DNA of 10,419 nt, taken from NCBI GenBank assembly GCA_947441205.1, contig CANETM010000041.1:1-10419 (forward strand). The letters are read 5' to 3'. This stretch comes from Bacteroidota bacterium (GTDB lineage: Bacteria; Bacteroidota; Bacteroidia; Chitinophagales; Chitinophagaceae). Within the stretch, counting starts at the first letter, position 1. Every line of letters begins with the position of its first letter. The notes under the pieces are model-generated. The model searched no databases, was not told where the DNA came from, and worked only from the letters and a program-made list of their open reading frames with translations. A program made the translations under genes and the position numbers. Positions 6,499-10,419 of this stretch are shown one piece after another.

Positions 6499-7554
6499 TT
6501 ATTTCCCTGGTTGATTCTCAGGACGTAAACTTCTCACTGTACGACCAGCTTGCCACATTTCACTATTGTGTAATTCAGCTAACTCAACTTCTAATTTTGC
6601 ACGGTAATCGTCTTTACTATTTAAATCAATTGAACGTGCAGCTTCAGCACCTGTTGCTACACTATTATATAAATCAGAAAATACTGGCAAAGTTGCATCA
6701 CGGAATTTTTTCCACCAATCCAACGCACCACGTTGCGCAGTTGTTGAACAGTTTGCATACATCCAGTCCATTCCGTTTTCAGCAACTAATGGCATTAATG
6801 ATTGCGTTAATTCTTCAACTGTTTCATTAAACGATTCAGAAGGAGAGTGACCATTTTTTCTTAACACTTCGTATTGTGCAGCAAAAATACCTTGGATTGC
6901 ACCCATTAAAGTTCCACGCTCACCTGTTAAATCAGAGTATACTTCTTTCTTGAAATTAGTTTCAAATAAGTAACCAGAACCAACTGCAATACCTAATGCA
7001 ATTACTCTATCATGTGCCTTACCTGTTGCGTCTTGGAAAATAGCAAAGCTACTGTTCAAGCCACGTCCTTGTAAAAACATTCTTCTTAATGAAGTTCCTG
7101 AACCTTTTGGTGCAACTAAAATTACATCTACATCAGCTGGTGGTATAATACCTGTTTGCTCTTTGTAAGTAATACCAAATCCATGAGAAAAGTATAATGC
7201 TTTACCTGGTGTTAAATGTTTTTTTACGATTGGCCACATTGCAATTTGCGCTGCATCACTTAATAAATAACAAATAATTGTTCCTTTTTCTAATGCTTCT
7301 TCTATTTCAAATAAGGTTTGGCCTGGAACAAATCCATCAGCTACTGCCTTATCCCAAGATTTTGAATTTTTACGTTGACCCACAATTACATTAATACCAT
7401 TTTCTTTTTGGTTCAACGCTTGACCTGGTCCTTGAACCCCGTAACCTATAACAGCTACTGTTTCATTTTTTAATACTTCCTGTGCTTTTGCCAACGGAAA
7501 CTCTTCACGAGTTACTACATTTTCTTCGGTACCTCCGAAATTTAACTTTGCCAT
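6499..7554 (-). CDS. ilvC: Ketol-acid reductoisomerase, fungal-like type
   Basis: Mg- and NADPH-dependent enzyme that rearranges and reduces 2-acetolactate and 2-aceto-2-hydroxybutyrate to the dihydroxy acids used by IlvD. The Rossmann loop is GYGVQG at 37-42; the second loop (GQRKNSKSW, 59-67) is where the NADPH 2'-phosphate is recognised. The catalytic SHGF holds H124, and APKGSG follows at 148-153. The metal ligands by family alignment are D208 and E212 (SDLTGERG) and E244 and E248 (NETVEE); S270 (CSTT) corresponds to the substrate-contacting serine. The 351 residues and many segments (FGGTEE, FPLAKAQE, LLSDAAQ, NGHSPSE.FNETVEE, CSTTA.RGALDW, LRPENQ) match yeast mitochondrial Ilv5 as I recall it, more closely than the E. 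coli enzyme. The start at 7554 has an A-rich leader (AACATACAAA). It lies 38 bases after ilvN and 6 bases before ilvA. Confidence 0.96.
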   Translation of the reverse strand: MAKLNFGGTEENVVTREEFPLAKAQEVLKNETVAVIGYGVQGPGQALNQKENGINVIVGQRKNSKSWDKAVADGFVPGQTLFEIEEALEKGTIICYLLSDAAQIAMWPIVKKHLTPGKALYFSHGFGITYKEQTGIIPPADVDVILVAPKGSGTSLRRMFLQGRGLNSSFAIFQDATGKAHDRVIALGIAVGSGYLFETNFKKEVYSDLTGERGTLMGAIQGIFAAQYEVLRKNGHSPSESFNETVEELTQSLMPLVAENGMDWMYANCSTTAQRGALDWWKKFRDATLPVFSDLYNSVATGAEAARSIDLNSKDDYRAKLEVELAELHNSEMWQAGRTVRSLRPENQPGK

Positions 7555-7592
7555 TTTGTATGTTTTTGTGTTTGTTTAATTATGATTTAAAA

Positions 7593-8195
7593 TTACATGG
7601 TAAATACTGCTTCGCGTTTTCCTAGGTATTCATTTTCAATAACCTCCTCGCCAGGTTGACGCTTTTCAAAGTCTTTTAATTTTTCATGAAAACCTGCACT
7701 CTCTTTAATAATAGCTACCCTTGCACTTCTTACAAATTCTACTAATCCAAAAGGTTCTAAAGCTTTCATTAATTTATTGGTCTCTTCCCTATGCCCTGTG
7801 GTTTCAAAAACAATAAAATCTTTTCTGATGGCAACGGCTCTAGCTCCGAACTCTCTTAATAATCTTTCCACTTTAACCTTCTCCGTAATTTCTTCACTCA
7901 ACACTTTATATAAAGCCAATTCCTGCCATACAATTTCATCGTTAGTATTGAAATAAGCTTTTAATACTTCCACTTGCTTTTCAATTTGACGCACTATTTT
8001 TAACACAACATCACGAGACTCTTCCACCACAATAGTGAAACGATGTATTCCTTGTACTTCAGAAGGAGAAGTATTTAAGCTTTCGACATTTATTTTTCGT
8101 CTTGAAAAAATAATGGCAATACGATTTAACAACCCCACTTGGTTTTCGGTATACACCGTAATCGTGTACTCTTGTTTCTCGTTATTGTGTGTCAT
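7593..8195 (-). CDS. ilvN: Acetolactate synthase regulatory (small) subunit
   Basis: Regulatory partner of IlvB; small subunits of this family stimulate the catalytic subunit and confer feedback inhibition by valine. An N-terminal ACT domain spans about 9-82: YTITVYTENQVGLLNRIA, then RRKINVESL, where N36 aligns with the valine-contact Asn29 of E. coli IlvH and G21 with its Gly14. The second domain (about 93-168, ending ETTGHREETNKLMKALEPFG and VRSARVAI) is the C-terminal domain shared by IlvH-type subunits. At 200 residues it is longer than E. coli IlvH (163); the difference is mainly a charged tail after about residue 168 (KLKDFEKRQPGEEVIENEYLG, in part). The start at 8195 puts the ACT domain a few residues from the N-terminus as expected. 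It lies 90 bases after ilvB across a spacer with inverted repeats, and 38 bases before ilvC. ilvH would be an equally valid symbol. Confidence 0.93.
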   Translation of the reverse strand: MTHNNEKQEYTITVYTENQVGLLNRIAIIFSRRKINVESLNTSPSEVQGIHRFTIVVEESRDVVLKIVRQIEKQVEVLKAYFNTNDEIVWQELALYKVLSEEITEKVKVERLLREFGARAVAIRKDFIVFETTGHREETNKLMKALEPFGLVEFVRSARVAIIKESAGFHEKLKDFEKRQPGEEVIENEYLGKREAVFTM

Positions 8196-8219
8196 AATAA
8201 TATATTTTACTTTTCCAAT

Positions 8220-8236
8220 TTTTAACTTCGTTAAAA
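8220..8236. repeat. Inverted repeat in the ilvB-ilvN spacer, copy near ilvN
   Basis: TTTTAAC and GTTAAAA form a perfect seven-pair inverted repeat around the three-base loop TTC (GAA in the sense transcript). It sits about 25 bases before the ilvN start. Downstream in the sense direction the sequence is A-rich rather than U-rich, so it does not look like a terminator. Confidence 0.5.
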
Positions 8237-8239
8237 TAA

Positions 8240-8278
8240 TTTGAGCTCGACTATCGTCTTGCTCGAATCAGACTCAAA
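8240..8278. repeat. Inverted repeat just after the ilvB stop
   Basis: TTTGAG at 8240-8245 is complementary to CTCAAA at 8273-8278. Between them are two copies of GCTCGA (8245-8250 and 8261-8266) and the short pair GAC/GTC (8249-8251 with 8256-8258). The stretch is visibly richer in G and C than the rest of the spacer. In the sense transcript it is followed by AATTATTTT, so a weak terminator or attenuator between ilvB and ilvN is conceivable, but the long loop makes this uncertain. Confidence 0.4.
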
Positions 8279-8285
8279 AGCTTCG

Positions 8286-9983
8286 CTACTTAAGTCTTAT
8301 TTCACTTACAGAACATCCTTGAGGAACCATTGGAAATACATTGTTTTCCTTACCCACCATTACTTCTAATAAATAAGATCCCTTGTTTGCTAACATTGTT
8401 TTTACAGCGCCTTCTAAATCTTTTCTGTGTTCTACTTTAGCACCTTCTATGCCATATGATTTTGCTAACATGATATAGTCAGGACTTTGTATATCAACAA
8501 ATGAGTAACGCTTATCATGAAATAAATCCTGCCACTGACGAACCATGCCTAAAAACTGATTATTTAAAATAACAATTTTTACATCTACCCCAGTTTGCAT
8601 AATGGTTCCTAATTCTTGTAAAGTCATTTGAAAACCACCATCACCAATCACCGAAATCACTGTCCGATCCAATGCACCAAATTTTGCACCTATCGCGGCT
8701 GGTAATCCAAAACCCATTGTACCCAAACCACCTGAAGTAACATTGCTTCTGGTTTCATTAAACTTTGCGTATCGACAAGTAACCATTTGGTGTTGTCCCA
8801 CATCGGTTACCATAATCGCATTGCCCTCAGTGATTTCATTTATATTTCTAATCACTTCCGCCATAGTCATTTCCTCGGAACTTGGATACATTTCCGGCTG
8901 AATACATTGCTCATATTCTTGTTTTGTATAATCTGCAAAAACTTCCAACCACTCAGACCTATCTTTTTGATCTATACCCAATGTAAGCAATGGAAGTGTT
9001 TCCTTACAATCACCCCAAACACCCACCGTTGCTTTTACATTTTTATCAATCTCAGATGGATCAATATCTAAATGAATAATTTTAGCTTGCTTTGCATATT
9101 TATCTAAACGACCTGTTACGCGATCATCAAATCGCATACCCACCGCTATTAATACATCACACTCATTGGTTAATACATTTGGACCGTAATTTCCATGCAT
9201 TCCAAGCATACCTACATTTTGTGGATGATCGGTTGATAGTGCACTTAATCCTAAAATTGTCCATGCCGCAGGCATTCCAGATTTTTCAATAAACTTTTTA
9301 AATTCTTTCTCTGCCTTTCCTAAAATAACACCTTGTCCAAAAATGACTAATGGTTTTTTTGCATTGTTAATTAACGCAACTGCTTCATCAATATATTCTT
9401 TTCTAATAACTGGTTTAGGTCGATAAGATCTTACATGATTACAACTAGTGTATCCAGGATAATCAAACTTTTGTAATTGTGCATTTTTTGTAATGTCAAT
9501 TAATACCGGACCTGGTCTTCCACTTTTTGCTAAATAAAATGCTTTTGCTAATATGTTAGGAATTTCTACTGCATCTGTAATTTGATAATTCCATTTTGTA
9601 ACCGGCATAGTAATATTAATTACGTCCGTTTCTTGAAACGCGTCAGTTCCTAATAAATGAGCATATACTTGTCCCGTAATACAAACCAGTGGTGTGCTAT
9701 CAATCATTGCATCAGCAAGTCCTGTAACTAAATTAGTAGCACCAGGTCCACTTGTTGCAAATACCACACCCACTTTTCCGGATGTACGCGCATAACCTTG
9801 TCCAGCATGTATTCCGCCTTGCTCGTGACGAACTAGTATATGATTTAATTTTTCTTTATAATCATACAAGGCGTCATAAATAGGCATGATGGCACCACCT
9901 GGATATCCAAATATGGTATCAACTCCTTCGGCAATAAATGCTTCCAATACTGCCTGTGATCCTGTTAATTGTTTCTGTTCCAT
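8286..9983 (-). CDS. ilvB: Acetolactate synthase catalytic (large) subunit
   Basis: ThDP-, Mg- and FAD-dependent acetohydroxyacid synthase. It condenses two pyruvates to 2-acetolactate (valine, leucine) or pyruvate with 2-oxobutyrate to 2-aceto-2-hydroxybutyrate (isoleucine). The 565 residues are the normal length. The N-terminal ThDP domain (about 5-170) contains VRHEQGG with the cofactor-activating E54, and FATSGPGATN at 75-84. The central FAD-binding domain spans about 190-340. The C-terminal ThDP domain carries the cofactor motif from GDGG (447-450) to NN (474-475), with D448 and N475 as Mg ligands. W484 in VRQWQ matches the tryptophan that gives the family its preference for 2-oxobutyrate, which suits a gene placed in one cluster with ilvA. 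The start at 9983 is 9 bases after the ilvD stop, so translation coupling is likely. ilvN follows after 90 bases. Other ThDP decarboxylases (oxalyl-CoA decarboxylase, glyoxylate carboligase) are excluded by context and by close match throughout. Confidence 0.96.
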   Translation of the reverse strand: MEQKQLTGSQAVLEAFIAEGVDTIFGYPGGAIMPIYDALYDYKEKLNHILVRHEQGGIHAGQGYARTSGKVGVVFATSGPGATNLVTGLADAMIDSTPLVCITGQVYAHLLGTDAFQETDVINITMPVTKWNYQITDAVEIPNILAKAFYLAKSGRPGPVLIDITKNAQLQKFDYPGYTSCNHVRSYRPKPVIRKEYIDEAVALINNAKKPLVIFGQGVILGKAEKEFKKFIEKSGMPAAWTILGLSALSTDHPQNVGMLGMHGNYGPNVLTNECDVLIAVGMRFDDRVTGRLDKYAKQAKIIHLDIDPSEIDKNVKATVGVWGDCKETLPLLTLGIDQKDRSEWLEVFADYTKQEYEQCIQPEMYPSSEEMTMAEVIRNINEITEGNAIMVTDVGQHQMVTCRYAKFNETRSNVTSGGLGTMGFGLPAAIGAKFGALDRTVISVIGDGGFQMTLQELGTIMQTGVDVKIVILNNQFLGMVRQWQDLFHDKRYSFVDIQSPDYIMLAKSYGIEGAKVEHRKDLEGAVKTMLANKGSYLLEVMVGKENNVFPMVPQGCSVSEIRLK

Positions 9984-9992
9984 AGTTTCATT

Positions 9993-10419
9993 TTAATCGG
10001 TGTCCGTTACACATCCTTCACTTGCATCCTTCACCAACTTCGCGTATTTAAATAATACACCATTAGTTACTTTTAATTTGGGTGCTGGTTGTGCTGCACG
10101 TCGCTTTGCTATTGTTGCTTCATCTACTTTTAAAGTCATTGTACGTTTAGGCACATTTAATTCAATTATGTCGCCGTCTTCTACCACACCAATTAATCCA
10201 CCTTTGTATGCTTCTGGAGTAATATGTCCCACTACAAAACCATGGGTGCCTCCACTAAATCTACCATCCGTAATTAATGCAACAGATTTACCTAATCCAG
10301 CACCAATAATTGCCGAAGTTGGTTTTAACATCTCTGGCATACCTGGCGCTCCTACTGGTCCTACATTTTTAATGACTACTACATCACCTGATTGTATTTT
10401 TTTTGAATTAATACCTTCG
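9993..10419 (-). CDS. ilvD: Dihydroxy-acid dehydratase, C-terminal part only
   Basis: Iron-sulfur enzyme dehydrating 2,3-dihydroxyisovalerate and 2,3-dihydroxy-3-methylvalerate to the 2-oxo acids that are transaminated to valine and isoleucine. Only the last 141 residues are in the window; complete enzymes have about 560. The frame stays open through the right edge (the last whole codon is 10418-10416), so the methionine at 10340-10338 is internal and not a start. Diagnostic segments are GPVGAPGMPEM, just before and across that methionine, and ITDGRFSGGTHGFVVGHITPEA, in which the serine of SGG is the proposed catalytic base of the family. The related phosphogluconate dehydratase (Edd) would differ in this segment and would not fit the ilv context. 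An A8 run (T at 10397-10404 on the plus strand) lies in the codons for IKKS and is a place where sequencing slips are possible. The stop codon lies 9 bases before ilvB. Confidence 0.95.
   Translation of the reverse strand, partial: EGINSKKIQSGDVVVIKNVGPVGAPGMPEMLKPTSAIIGAGLGKSVALITDGRFSGGTHGFVVGHITPEAYKGGLIGVVEDGDIIELNVPKRTMTLKVDEATIAKRRAAQPAPKLKVTNGVLFKYAKLVKDASEGCVTDTD

Noticed and set aside
8787..9292. Plus-strand open frames inside ilvB (94 and 66 codons)
   Set aside because: They are antisense to conserved ilvB sequence, with no motif and no leader.
10338..10340. ATG as the start of a separate small 115-residue gene
   Set aside because: The same frame is open upstream to the window edge and encodes further conserved IlvD residues (GPVGAPG), so this methionine is internal.
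1..10419. A previously undescribed gene system (defence, mobile or secondary metabolism)
   Set aside because: All coding capacity is accounted for by eight well-known amino acid biosynthesis genes; no unassigned conserved gene remains.

Overview
The window is a stretch of an AT-rich bacterial chromosome in which every recognisable gene lies on the minus strand. Read in the direction of transcription (right to left), the order is ilvD (3' part only), ilvB, ilvN, ilvC, ilvA, thrA, thrB, thrC (5' part, cut by the left edge). Together these make a combined isoleucine/valine and threonine biosynthesis cluster. The organism is most likely a member of Bacteroidota. The reasons are: start codons preceded by A-rich leaders rather than well-placed Shine-Dalgarno sequences; a 351-residue ketol-acid reductoisomerase of the fungal-like type; a short IlvA of 424 residues; a fused aspartokinase-homoserine dehydrogenase; and the ilvDBNCA order. 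A placement below phylum cannot be supported from this sequence.

Layout. Positions 9993-10419 hold the C-terminal part of dihydroxy-acid dehydratase (IlvD). After 9 bases comes IlvB (8286-9983), then a 90-base spacer with two inverted repeats, the regulatory subunit IlvN (7593-8195), a 38-base gap, IlvC (6499-7554), a 6-base gap and IlvA (5218-6492). A 58-base spacer with a clear stem-loop leads into the bifunctional ThrA (2661-5159). A 121-base AT-rich gap precedes ThrB (1436-2539). A 358-base non-coding region with two identical palindromic 21-base repeats and a 16-base tandem duplication then precedes ThrC (1-1077, partial).

How the genes work together. ThrA phosphorylates aspartate and later reduces aspartate semialdehyde to homoserine; the intervening Asd enzyme is not in the window. 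ThrB and ThrC convert homoserine to threonine. IlvA deaminates threonine to 2-oxobutyrate. IlvBN, IlvC and IlvD carry 2-oxobutyrate towards isoleucine and pyruvate towards valine. The transaminase IlvE and the leu genes are not seen here. The short gaps from ilvD to ilvA suggest one transcription unit. The larger, structured gaps around thrA, thrB and thrC are where extra control is most likely.

I found no mobile element, CRISPR array, RNA gene, phage gene or unknown multigene system. The enzymes are ordinary housekeeping ones; the less expected material is in the spacers and in some protein details (fungal-like IlvC, an enlarged N-terminal half of ThrB).
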